A stretch of DNA of 38,380 bases from JBEIGE01 sp040382055 (GTDB lineage: Bacteria; Pseudomonadota; Gammaproteobacteria; Burkholderiales; Burkholderiaceae_C): assembly GCA_040382055.1 (NCBI GenBank), contig JBEIGE010000027.1:1-38380 (forward strand). The letters are read 5' to 3'. The notes below the pieces were generated by a model that was not told where the DNA came from, ran no database searches, and worked only from the letters and a program-made list of their open reading frames with translations. Within the stretch, counting starts at the first letter, position 1. Each line of letters begins with the position of its first letter. A program made the translations under genes and the position numbers. Below, piece by piece: positions 10,101 through 17,151 of this stretch.

Positions 10101-10191
10101 CGCTCGCAAATTCTTCGCCAAAATCACATCCGACCAGGTCAAGTACGACGTGGTGGATGGGTATGGGAAGCTGATGGAACTGGTGGCGTAG
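7171..10191 (+). CDS. res: Type III-like restriction endonuclease subunit (Res)
   Basis: ATP-dependent restriction subunit (1006 aa) that acts with Mod to cleave unmodified DNA. The helicase core shows Walker A METGTGKT at 101-108, motif II DEPQ at 227-230 and a GRGLRL motif VI block. The C-terminus has a PD-(D/E)xK nuclease with D939 in NPDWA and E957/K959 in VAETKG, so all catalytic residues are present. An in-frame TTG at 7156 overlaps the mod stop, but the ATG at 7171, giving MKLKFKKQAYQT, matches the usual start of the family. Res ends 26 bp before a convergent gene. The operon appears intact. Confidence 0.92.
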   Translation: MKLKFKKQAYQTNAVDAVADCFAGQPKREGLNYRVDPGRAVDASGQAVAALETVGFKNADLALTPGQMLENIHAVQRRQNLPLTTALVKTKVCDINLDVEMETGTGKTYCYVKSMFELNARYGWSKFIVVVPSIAIREGVFKSLEITAEHFLDEYKKRARFFIYNSKQLHNLESFSSDAGINVMVINVQAFNATGKDARRIYEELDDFQSRRPIDVISANRPVMFLDEPQKMEGGKTLDSLANFKPLAVLRYSATHKTAHNKIHRLDALDAYNQKLVKKIRVRGISVKGLTGTNAYLYLESIEVSTAAPVARVELEIKQNNGIKRVLRKLSRNDSLFDMSGDLEQYRGFVVADINALTNTVTFTNGHELVAGEATGDVSESALRRIQIREAVKAHFEKEQALFAQGIKVLSLFFIDAVSKYRSYTDAGEQPGEYAQMFEEEYNQQLAEVQTLDDTPYNRYLKGIATTQTHNGYFSIDKKTKRMVDPETGKKSTEADDVDAYDLILKDKERLLSFDEPVRFIFSHSALREGWDNPNVFVICTLKHSDNTVSRRQEVGRGLRLSVNQHGDRMDNAATVHQINVLTVVASESYKDFVTALQRDISDGLSERPREANESYFTGKVLKTTAGDVDVTPQLAKQIYKYLLKNDYTDDKDRIADAYHEAKKEGTLAGLPPELAAHADAVFALIDSVFSDAKLPLPEDDRKAKTNPLNANFEKAEFKALWNRINRKAAYTVEFETPELVAKCVKALEAELKVSPMQYTVVAGEQAETATFDGIRQGESFKVTESTTDLHRASAHSAVKYDLIGRLAGETQLTRATVASVLQGINKAVFSQYRTNPEDFMQKSARLMNEQKATVIVEHIAYDPTGDTHTMDIFTQDKPKEDFSKAVKANHHIYDYVFTDSKNERDFVRELDTSTAVVVYAKLPRGFFIPTPVGNYNPDWAIAFQEGKVKHVYFVAETKGSMSSMDLRKIEESKIECARKFFAKITSDQVKYDVVDGYGKLMELVA

Positions 10192-10217
10192 TTACCGAAA
10201 ACCCGGTTCAATAGAGC

Positions 10218-10988
10218 CTAAATAGTTACCATTTTTGAGTTCCGCTGCGCCCAATACTCTTCTGCGTTGGCAAGTGGAGCGTCGTATGGGACGTCAATTT
10301 CCAGCATGCGACGTCCAATTTCAAACAAAAGTCCCGCCTCTTCGCGTTCTGGTCTATTTAATACGGCTCCGTCGTGTTTGCGTACAAATGAAGTACCGTC
10401 ATAGGTTACATACGGGTAAGCAGCCGATATATCAAAAGTCTCACTTGTAACGACCGATCCAAAACCATCGCATAGTCCGGCGGCAATCGAATGATTACCA
10501 CCTACGACCCATGCTAGGCCGAACGGTAGTAGAAAATGCACTTTGTGGTTGTAGTTTGCTAAAAATTGACCTTTCAAACCCTGACTGCCCACATCTGCGA
10601 CATTTCTGGTCAATTTTTCTCTGTCCCACGGTTGCGTAAGGACAACGTCCCTTGCCAAATCCAGTCTGTACTGTTTGGATGGATCGCCGGGACCACCTCG
10701 GAAACCAGGCATATCCAACAAGCTGCGACCATCCTGAGATATGGGGCGCACTGTATTAAAAAAAAATTTATCGAATTCGAAGAAGACTTTGTCTTGGTGT
10801 CGCTCATGAAAAAGAGCATGTCGAGCGAACTCCGCAGCAACAGGCCGCATCATTATTCTCACCATTGCAGGTAGCTGCCGCCTGTTCTCTGCGATGACTT
10901 TTTCTACGGCATCCATCGCGTGAAAGAACCGAACTGCTCGCGGACTCATCTTCGCGCGTTTCTTGAAATTGAAGATTGAAAGGTCCAT
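10218..10988 (-). CDS. Uncharacterised protein with GGNHS motif (possibly DUF6710)
   Basis: Protein of 256 aa, converging on res with 26 bp between stops. The start is supported by AGGG just upstream of the ATG. It is soluble with no signal peptide. A basic N-terminal part (about 1-60) is followed by PWDREKL (120-126), a VHFLLPFGLAWV strand region (150-161) and GGNHSIAAG (163-171). The last block recalls the G-x-H-R loop of ParB/sulfiredoxin-like folds, here with Ser for Arg. I associate this pattern with Pfam DUF6710, but that name is from memory. Base composition is AT-richer than the neighbouring RM operon. Function unknown; placement beside a restriction system on a mobile island suggests defence or a toxin/antitoxin-like role, which is inference. 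Confidence 0.7.
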   Translation of the reverse strand: MDLSIFNFKKRAKMSPRAVRFFHAMDAVEKVIAENRRQLPAMVRIMMRPVAAEFARHALFHERHQDKVFFEFDKFFFNTVRPISQDGRSLLDMPGFRGGPGDPSKQYRLDLARDVVLTQPWDREKLTRNVADVGSQGLKGQFLANYNHKVHFLLPFGLAWVVGGNHSIAAGLCDGFGSVVTSETFDISAAYPYVTYDGTSFVRKHDGAVLNRPEREEAGLLFEIGRRMLEIDVPYDAPLANAEEYWAQRNSKMVTI

Positions 10989-11077
10989 ATTGCCCTGTAG
11001 ATCGTCAGGCCGCTCAAACTAAACGGACTTGTGACCACAACGGTGGCCATTCAAAGTAGGAAATTTCGATATAGGCT

Positions 11078-12052
11078 TCACTGCGATGCCCTCTTGGCAT
11101 CCGCAATTGCCAGTCTCATCAACTCCAACAAATCCGCGCGCGACGTTGTTTCGCGGAGTTTCCCAGGCGGGTTCATTACGTAATCATGAATGGCCTTGAC
11201 CGAAGGCAAAACACTCTTCTGCGGAAAAACCAATTCATAGGTAGCTGCCCGCCGCTCCTCGAAATCCAGGGCATACAAGCCGAGGGACAGACGAGCCTCA
11301 ATGAGTGCCCGCATCATCGAGTGCCAATACGGTCGCCGCAGCAAATCGCGCTTGTAAGCCTGTCCGGCGGTTGAGGCGTGGTCAGCGCAAAACCGCGTGG
11401 ACAGTGAGGGCACGTAAAGCGGCACATCCGGCTTTATGTCGTCGCCAGCCTCAATGTGTTCGCGCTTGAACTTCTCCGTCTCGGTATGGTTGCAGCACAG
11501 CTCACACCACCCGGCCTCGTCAAACCAAGGCTCAATCGGTTTGGCGTAAGCGTGCTTGCGCACGCGAATCCGCTGTTCTTCGAGGTGATACGCGAACGCA
11601 CCATCTTTCCCCTTCTCGGCAACCTGAACAGGTAAACGGGTGGACCGGAACGCGCGACAAAACTCCGCGAAATTGCGCAGCGTATCGACGGTGTGGGCTG
11701 CCTGATCCCTATGCTTATGGCCCTTGCACACAGCCCGTGCAATTACTTGACGGCCCCACATATGGATTCTGAAATCCATTACATCGCGGTTGCAGTCCCG
11801 CACCAGCTCGGATAGGCCGTTCCATCCTGTCATTGGCACCTCGTTGCGAATTGCGAAATCCACCAATACCGGGTCCAGGTGCTTGGCGATCTTTACGGGG
11901 ATGGAGCGCGAGCGCACCCCAATGCTCAAGGAGTCACTGGGTTTGAACGCATCAAGGCAGACCACAACGGCCTGGGCGATGGCTGGATCGCAGTGCTCGG
12001 CCACGATGTTGGGACGCTGTCTATCGGCGTCGAAGGCTTCGAATCTGGTCAT
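11078..12052 (-). CDS. Uncharacterised protein with putative zinc-binding cluster
   Basis: Protein of 324 aa that I do not recognise. Visible features: a Cys/His set made of CELCCNH at 183-189 and CADH at 222-225, which could bind one zinc in a treble-clef or zinc-ribbon arrangement, inside an otherwise Arg/Asp/Glu-rich soluble protein without membrane segments. It is transcribed divergently from the mobilization genes across the 257-bp putative oriT region. That position suits a regulator or an accessory DNA-binding protein of the element, but no helix-turn-helix is obvious. No clear Shine-Dalgarno sequence precedes the ATG. Res-side neighbours are minus-strand too, 89 bp away. Confidence 0.7.
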   Translation of the reverse strand: MTRFEAFDADRQRPNIVAEHCDPAIAQAVVVCLDAFKPSDSLSIGVRSRSIPVKIAKHLDPVLVDFAIRNEVPMTGWNGLSELVRDCNRDVMDFRIHMWGRQVIARAVCKGHKHRDQAAHTVDTLRNFAEFCRAFRSTRLPVQVAEKGKDGAFAYHLEEQRIRVRKHAYAKPIEPWFDEAGWCELCCNHTETEKFKREHIEAGDDIKPDVPLYVPSLSTRFCADHASTAGQAYKRDLLRRPYWHSMMRALIEARLSLGLYALDFEERRAATYELVFPQKSVLPSVKAIHDYVMNPPGKLRETTSRADLLELMRLAIADAKRASQ

Positions 12053-12259
12053 GGTTGTTTAGATTTTTTGTCCTATGGCGGACCACTATTGGTGGACAGA
12101 CTCGCGTTTGTGTTCAACCAATGTATCCCAAAAATGCCATACCAACTCTCAAAAACTCCCCGGTTTGTTAATGCGTTTCAGCACACATGCACCTCTTCAA
12201 GTGCCCGCAAAACAGCCTTGTGGAACTACACACCAGACGCAGTGCTGGCGCACATGATA

Positions 12260-12281
12260 GCGACCACAGCGCGACCACAGC
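12260..12281. repeat. Tandem 11-bp direct repeat (iteron-like)
   Basis: Two exact adjacent copies of GCGACCACAGC at 12260-12270 and 12271-12281. They lie 29 bp before the start of the ribbon-helix-helix gene and are plausible binding sites for that protein in the relaxosome or for autoregulation. Confidence 0.55.
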
Positions 12282-12284
12282 AAA

Positions 12285-12297
12285 TCTGTCTGACAGA
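12285..12297. promoter_or_regulatory. Palindromic operator candidate before the trwA-like gene
   Basis: TCTGTC-T-GACAGA is a perfect 6-bp inverted repeat that ends 12 bp before the ATG at 12310 and runs into its ribosome-binding site. Binding of a small autoregulator here would block translation or transcription of the mobilization operon. TrwA-type proteins are known autoregulators; the link here is inference. Confidence 0.4.
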
Positions 12298-12309
12298 AAG
12301 GACCAAGTG

Positions 12310-12606
12310 ATGCAAGAAAGCTACTTCAAAGCCAGGGTGCCAGCCACATTGCATGCGGCTGCAAGCGCCCGAGCTGGTCGCGAAGGTCTGCGACTTGGCA
12401 GCTATTTGCGGGAAGCGATTGAGCGCGACTTGCAGCTAAAAGTGCCCCCTGCTGTGGTGGTGCCACCACTTGTGATCGACCACGAAACACGGATTGTGTT
12501 GCAAGAAATCCGACTGCTTGCGCGTGAATTGGCAATGGCCACTAATGCCCAAATCGTGGCCAAGGTGGCCGCACAAATGAAGTCTCAAACCCCATCCAGC
12601 ATCTAA
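12310..12606 (+). CDS. Ribbon-helix-helix relaxosome accessory protein (TrwA/MobC-like)
   Basis: Small protein (98 aa). A short strand, SYFKARVPATLH, followed by an Ala/Arg-rich helix and GLRLGSYLREAIERDL has the layout of a ribbon-helix-helix (CopG/MetJ) DNA-binding domain, with an amphipathic C-terminal tail. An upstream in-frame extension exists, but the ATG at 12310 has a GAAAGGA ribosome-binding site and gives a natural RHH start. The order RHH protein, coupling ATPase, MobF relaxase is that of trwA-trwB-trwC in plasmid R388, where TrwA binds oriT, stimulates the relaxase and represses the operon. The same role is inferred here. Confidence 0.7.
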   Translation: MQESYFKARVPATLHAAASARAGREGLRLGSYLREAIERDLQLKVPPAVVVPPLVIDHETRIVLQEIRLLARELAMATNAQIVAKVAAQMKSQTPSSI

Positions 12607-12620
12607 AGAAGGAACCCATC

Positions 12621-12956
12621 ATGAGCAATTCATACGACCCCTGGCAGCATGCCATTCAACTGTTCTTTGCACGCGTCCTGCAATATCTATTCCTGTCAGT
12701 GTTTCTCGGCTTGGCATTCTGGGCCGCGTTGCTGCACTGGGGATTTGATGCCAGTTGGATGAGTGTGGCCCGCTCCACATGGGCCATGGTCAGTGCCGAT
12801 ACCAATCTGCATTGGCGCCTGCACCTTGGCTTGTGTGTCTTGGTTGGTGCGCTCCTGAGCGCCTGGCTGTTCACCACCATCATCCTGCTCAGCCGTCTGC
12901 AAAGTGGTGACCGCCACCACCGTGGTCCGCGCGTGGTCAAACACGCTTGCGAATAG
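12621..12956 (+). CDS. Small two-helix membrane protein of the mobilization operon
   Basis: Protein of 111 aa with AAGAAGGA upstream of its ATG. Two hydrophobic segments are visible, about 20-43 and 70-92, separated by a short loop with Trp and Asp residues, and the C-terminus is basic (HHRGPRVVK). This is the topology of the N-terminal membrane anchor of TrwB/TraD coupling proteins. The next gene encodes a coupling ATPase that starts almost directly at its nucleotide-binding domain. I infer that the two genes together replace one full-length coupling protein. No family name recognised. Confidence 0.7.
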   Translation: MSNSYDPWQHAIQLFFARVLQYLFLSVFLGLAFWAALLHWGFDASWMSVARSTWAMVSADTNLHWRLHLGLCVLVGALLSAWLFTTIILLSRLQSGDRHHRGPRVVKHACE

Positions 12957-12967
12957 AAGGACCAACG

Positions 12968-14200
12968 ATGTTTGAAAAACTCAAAAACATCGTCGGCGGT
13001 GTCTCTCAGAAAGAGGCACTGCTGACCCTAGGCGGCGTACCTATGACCCGCGCGCAAGAACCCTTGCACCTGCTGCTTGCAGGCTCCACAGGCACCGGAA
13101 AAACCACCGGCGTGGTCGAGCTGATGTTGGGCCTGGCGCAACGCGGTGACCGCATGATTGTGACGGACCCCAATGGCTTCTACCTCAGCCGCTTTTACAA
13201 GCCGGGTGATGTGATCCTGAATCCGTTCGACAAGCGGTCGCCGGGCTGGTCACCGTTTGCCGAAGTCCGCAAGCCCTATGACTTCGACAAGGTGGCGCGC
13301 AGCTTGGTGCCCGATGGCCACGGGCCAGATGCTGCCTGGCACTTCTATGCCCAGGTGCTGATAGCCGAAGTCATGCGCGCCCTGATGTCCCAGGGCGAGA
13401 CCACCACGCTGGCCTTGATTGAAGCCTTGACGGTCTGGCCTGCTGACCGCCTGGCTGCCTTGGTAGCGGGCACGGCGGTGGCCGGTCTGTTCGACAAGGA
13501 TGCGGCACGCGCACTGGCATCGACGCGCTTCATTCTGGCGAGCTATCTGAAGCCCTACCAGTATTTGCAAGCGGGTGACTTCAGTTTGCGCCAATGGCTG
13601 GAGGGTGACGGTGGCAATCTCTACCTCACCTGGCGCGAAGACATGACCACCAGCTTGGCACCCTTGATTGCGTGCTGGGTGGACGTGTTGTGCACCGCCA
13701 CATTGAGCCTCACCCCCGATCCGCAGCGGCGTTTGTGGCTGTTGTTGGACGAGCTGGCCAGCCTGGGCAAGATTGGTGCTCTGGAAGCAGCACTCACCAA
13801 GGGCCGCAAACACGGCTTGTGCTGTGTCGCGGGTCTGCAGTCCACCGCGCAACTGGACCGGGTGTATGGCAAGGAGTCTGCCATTGTGCTGCGCAGTTGC
13901 TTCCGTAACTTCTGCGCCTTCGCGGTGGCCAAGATCGACCCCGATACCGCCGAGGTGTTCAGCCGCGCCCTGGGCGAACAGGAGCTGGACCGCGCCGTCA
14001 AGAGCGAGTCGCGCAGCGCCCAAGGCAACAGCCAAAGCGTCAGCGTGCAGCGCGTGCGCGAGCGCCTGGTGTTGCCCAGCCAGATTGCCGAGTTGCCCGA
14101 TTTGCATGCCTACCTGGCACTGGCTGGCAATGCACCCACACGCCAGGTGCAACTGCGCCCGGTGGTGTTGCCTGCCGTGGCCCATGCCATTGATGAATAG
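12968..14200 (+). CDS. Type IV coupling ATPase (TrwB/TraD-like), lacking a membrane domain
   Basis: VirD4/TrwB-family ATPase (411 aa) that in conjugation links the relaxosome to the secretion channel and pumps DNA. Walker A GSTGTGKTT lies at about 39-47 and Walker B LLLDE ends at 261-262, with the family pattern VTDPNG and LNPFDKRSPGWSPFAE between. Unlike TrwB (about 507 aa with two N-terminal helices), no membrane segment precedes Walker A. An in-frame TTG at 12947 exists, but the ATG at 12968 has an AGAAGGA site at proper spacing. The preceding two-helix protein may supply the missing anchor. The stop is close to the relaxase start, as in an operon. Confidence 0.85.
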   Translation: MFEKLKNIVGGVSQKEALLTLGGVPMTRAQEPLHLLLAGSTGTGKTTGVVELMLGLAQRGDRMIVTDPNGFYLSRFYKPGDVILNPFDKRSPGWSPFAEVRKPYDFDKVARSLVPDGHGPDAAWHFYAQVLIAEVMRALMSQGETTTLALIEALTVWPADRLAALVAGTAVAGLFDKDAARALASTRFILASYLKPYQYLQAGDFSLRQWLEGDGGNLYLTWREDMTTSLAPLIACWVDVLCTATLSLTPDPQRRLWLLLDELASLGKIGALEAALTKGRKHGLCCVAGLQSTAQLDRVYGKESAIVLRSCFRNFCAFAVAKIDPDTAEVFSRALGEQELDRAVKSESRSAQGNSQSVSVQRVRERLVLPSQIAELPDLHAYLALAGNAPTRQVQLRPVVLPAVAHAIDE

Positions 14201-14217
14201 TGATGGAAGGAATCCCC

Positions 14218-16836
14218 ATGTTGACCATGTCCAACGTTTCCAATAGCGCCGCAGCGGGCGCGTATTACGAGCAGGCTGATGACTACTACTCCAAGGACCG
14301 ATCCCCTAGTGTGTGGTCCGGCCAGGCCGCCGCCGTGCTGGGCCTGAGCGGTGACGTCAAACCCGAAGACTTCCGCGCCATGCTGGACGGCCAATTGCCC
14401 AGTGGCGAGCGCATCCACCTGGCCGGTCCCGGTCGGCGCGGTGGCACCGACATGACCTTCAGTGCCCCGAAGTCGGTCTCTCTGCAAGCCCTGGTCGCTG
14501 GTGATACCAAGCTATTGCAAGCCCACGAGACCGCCGTGGCACGCGCCATGGATTACGCCCAGACCCTGGCTGCATGCCGCGTCACGGTGGACGGTGTGAC
14601 CAGTCGCCAGGCCTCCGGCAATCTGGTGGTAGCGCAATTCCGCCATGACCTCAGCCGCGCCGCTGACCCGCAGTTGCATACCCATTGCGTGGTCTTGAAC
14701 GCGACCCAGCGTGCAGATGGCCAATGGCGTGCGCTCGATAACGAGCCCTTGTACCGCCACAAGATGATGCTGGGTGCCTACTACCGCAGCGAGCTGGCCC
14801 GGGAGGTGCAGGCCCTGGGTTATGAAGTGCGCGTGACCCATGGTGATGGCCGCTTCGAGCTGGCCCACATCTCGCCCGAGCAGGTCAAGGCATTCAGCAG
14901 CCGTTCCCAAGCCATCGAGCGCGCGTTGGAAAAGAAGGGTCTCACCCGTGAAGATGCCAGCGCGCGGCAATTGCAGATTGCGGCCCTGCAGACCCGGCCT
15001 GCAAAAGAAAGTATGGACCGCAGCGCACTGCATGCTGAATGGCGCGAGCGTGCTGCGGGGGTCGGGATGGACTTCGTGCCCCACAGTGAATTGTCATTAC
15101 CGCGTAACACTTCGCATGAGGCCGAGCAGGCCAACCAGGCCGTGCGCTATGCAACTGCGCATCTGATGGAGCGCTCAGCGGTGGTGCCACGTCTGGACAT
15201 CGAGCGGGCGGCCTTGGAGCGTGGCGTGGGGCACACGTACTTGGAAGCTATCCGCTTCGCCATCGAGCGGGCTGTGGACCAGGGCGAGCTGATACGTAAT
15301 GGCGAGCGCTACACCACACCAAGTGCACAGCAGCGCGAGCGTGAAATTATGGCCATGGAGATGGCCGGTCGTGGTCAGGTGGCACCGTTGATGTCGCGCG
15401 AAGCCGTACACGCCGCATTGGATGGGACCAAGCTCAACGATGACCAGCGCGGTGTGGTGGCGCATGTACTAAGTAGCAGTGACCGTGTGATTGGCGTGCA
15501 GGGCGGTGCCGGTACCGGCAAGACCACGGCGCTGCGCTCAGTGCGGAAACTGGCCGAAGCCCAGGGCCTGACGCTGGTGGGTGTTGCGCCATCCAAGGGC
15601 GCAGCGTGTGAGCTGGCAGGCAGCGGTATGGACAGCCAGACCCTGGCTTGGCATGCCACCAAGAACTATGCTGGACTGCATGCCCGCACGCTGGTGGTAC
15701 TGGACGAGGCGGGCATGGTCAGCGCGCGGGATATGCATGCGCTGCTAACCGCCGCGGATCAAGTCGGCGCACGGGTGGTGCTCGTAGGCGACGTGCAGCA
15801 GCTCAAAGCCGTGGAGGCCGGTAAACCCTTTGCGCAATTGCAGGCGGCGGGCATGGCCTGCGCCGAGCTACGCCAGATTCAGCGGCAGCAAGATCCACAG
15901 CTAAAAACGGCGGTTGAGCTGGCCGCCGCGGGTAATGTACCTGCATCACTGGAGCGCCTGCAAAGCCACACGGTGGAGATCGAGCGTCATCAAGACCGCC
16001 ACGCACGCATTGCGGCCGACTTTGCAGCGCTCACGCCCGCGCAGCGCGCGGCCACCTTGATCGTGGCCGGTACCAACCTGGGGCGTGAGGCCATCAACCA
16101 GGAGGTGCGTCAGGCGCTTGAACTGAGCGGCCAAGGCGAAGTGCTCAACACGCTCAGCCGCAAGGACTTGACCCAGGCGCAGGCATTGCGCACGGTAAGC
16201 TATCAAGATGGTGATGTACTGCGCGCGGACCGGGATTACAAGGGCATGGGCCTGCAGCGTGGCGAGTTTGCGCGCGTGGTCGATGGTCCCGAAGGCGTGG
16301 TAACCCTAGAGCGCCAGGATGGTGTGCGGGTGCCATGGCGTCCGGCCAACCAGCCGCACATGAGCGCGTTCACCGAGCACCAGCGCGAAATAGCCGAGGG
16401 CGACGTGCTTTGCTTTACCAACAATGACCACCGGTCGGGCATCGTCAATGGCGAGCGTGCCGTGGTGCTATTGGTTGAGTCCACCCAGGATCGTTTGTTG
16501 GTGGAGAAGTCCGACGGCACACGCTTGGCTTTACGCACCCAGGCGTCTCTGTACGTCGAGCACGGCTACTGTCAGACCGTGCATGCTGCGCAGGGGAAAA
16601 CTTGCGAGCGGATTCTTGTTGAAGCCCCTGCTAGAGGTGCAATGGGTAATGAATCAAGCTATTACGTTGCCATTAGTCGGGCCACGCACGAAGCAGTAAT
16701 TTATACAGATGACCGCGAACAGTTGCCAATCACCTTAGCGCGTTTGGATGAGAAGTCTGCCGCTCTTGACTTGCATCATTCAAATACAGAAGTGCACGCC
16801 GCGACAGGCGGCCAATTATCAGTTGAACTTGACTAA
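14218..16836 (+). CDS. MobF-family conjugative relaxase/helicase (TrwC/TraI-like)
   Basis: Bifunctional protein (872 aa) that nicks oriT, stays covalently bound to the 5' end and unwinds DNA. The relaxase domain closely follows R388 TrwC: paired tyrosines Y16/Y17 and Y23/Y24 (TrwC Y18 and Y26), the histidine triad H143, H154, H156 (DPQLHTH), and the block TFSAPKSVSLQALVAGD. The RecD-like helicase half has Walker A GAGTGKT at 430-436 and LDEAGM downstream. The last part, VHAAQGKTCERI, is the C-terminal helicase motif. The ATG at 14218 follows GGAAGG; in-frame codons from 14200 are less likely. The C-terminus is somewhat shorter than TrwC (966 aa). All catalytic residues are present. Confidence 0.92.
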   Translation: MLTMSNVSNSAAAGAYYEQADDYYSKDRSPSVWSGQAAAVLGLSGDVKPEDFRAMLDGQLPSGERIHLAGPGRRGGTDMTFSAPKSVSLQALVAGDTKLLQAHETAVARAMDYAQTLAACRVTVDGVTSRQASGNLVVAQFRHDLSRAADPQLHTHCVVLNATQRADGQWRALDNEPLYRHKMMLGAYYRSELAREVQALGYEVRVTHGDGRFELAHISPEQVKAFSSRSQAIERALEKKGLTREDASARQLQIAALQTRPAKESMDRSALHAEWRERAAGVGMDFVPHSELSLPRNTSHEAEQANQAVRYATAHLMERSAVVPRLDIERAALERGVGHTYLEAIRFAIERAVDQGELIRNGERYTTPSAQQREREIMAMEMAGRGQVAPLMSREAVHAALDGTKLNDDQRGVVAHVLSSSDRVIGVQGGAGTGKTTALRSVRKLAEAQGLTLVGVAPSKGAACELAGSGMDSQTLAWHATKNYAGLHARTLVVLDEAGMVSARDMHALLTAADQVGARVVLVGDVQQLKAVEAGKPFAQLQAAGMACAELRQIQRQQDPQLKTAVELAAAGNVPASLERLQSHTVEIERHQDRHARIAADFAALTPAQRAATLIVAGTNLGREAINQEVRQALELSGQGEVLNTLSRKDLTQAQALRTVSYQDGDVLRADRDYKGMGLQRGEFARVVDGPEGVVTLERQDGVRVPWRPANQPHMSAFTEHQREIAEGDVLCFTNNDHRSGIVNGERAVVLLVESTQDRLLVEKSDGTRLALRTQASLYVEHGYCQTVHAAQGKTCERILVEAPARGAMGNESSYYVAISRATHEAVIYTDDREQLPITLARLDEKSAALDLHHSNTEVHAATGGQLSVELD

Positions 16837-16848
16837 TTGGTAGACCAT

Positions 16849-17151
16849 ATGGAGACCCTCAACATTGAAGAAGCCGCAGAAATGCTGAAAATTCACCCCG
16901 TGACACTGTCTGAAAAAGCCAATCTGGGTGACATTCCCGGCGCCCGAGTTGGCAAGCGCTGGGTTTTTGTAAAGGTTGACCTGATCGACTACATCCGCTC
17001 ACAATACAAGCGGCAAGCGATGCAGGGTGAACCTATGGAAGTATCTATATGTCACTCTACAAAAGAAAAGACTCCACGTTTTGGTGGATCAAGATCACGC
17101 CTTCCAACGGACGATGCGTACAACAAAGCACTGGGACTGCCGACAAAGTAA
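16849..17151 (+). CDS. Excisionase-family helix-turn-helix protein
   Basis: Small protein (100 aa) with a MerR-like HTH_17 domain in the first 50 residues: LNIEEAAEMLKIHPVTLSEKANLGDIP, then GKRWVFVKVDLIDYI. Such proteins bind att-site arms and direct tyrosine integrases to excision. An in-frame TTG at 16837 abuts the relaxase stop, but the ATG at 16849 starts the HTH cleanly. Its last 34 codons overlap the integrase gene in another frame, so the two are probably co-translated. The tail past about residue 60 is Lys/Arg-rich and not family-conserved. Confidence 0.75.
   Translation: METLNIEEAAEMLKIHPVTLSEKANLGDIPGARVGKRWVFVKVDLIDYIRSQYKRQAMQGEPMEVSICHSTKEKTPRFGGSRSRLPTDDAYNKALGLPTK

Larger units (their letters stand above)
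12053..12309. other. Candidate origin of transfer / relaxosome region
   Basis: This gap lies directly upstream of a trwA-like gene, where R388-type plasmids carry oriT. At 12068-12079 the plus strand reads TTGTCCTATGGC, close to the R388 nic sequence TTGTCTATAGCC as I remember it. It is followed by dyads GTCC/GGAC (12070-12083) and CCAC/GTGG (12083-12095). Near the right end are two tandem copies of GCGACCACAGC (12260-12281) and the palindrome TCTGTCTGACAGA (12285-12297). The nic-like sequence reads toward the mobilization genes, the opposite of R388 polarity, so the exact nick site is uncertain. Confidence 0.45.

Noticed and set aside
12260..12281. CRISPR-like array
   Set aside because: Only two 11-bp units, directly adjacent and without spacers.
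13250..14185. Long antisense reading frame inside the coupling ATPase gene
   Set aside because: Same GC effect; the plus-strand gene carries Walker A and B motifs and has proper operon spacing.
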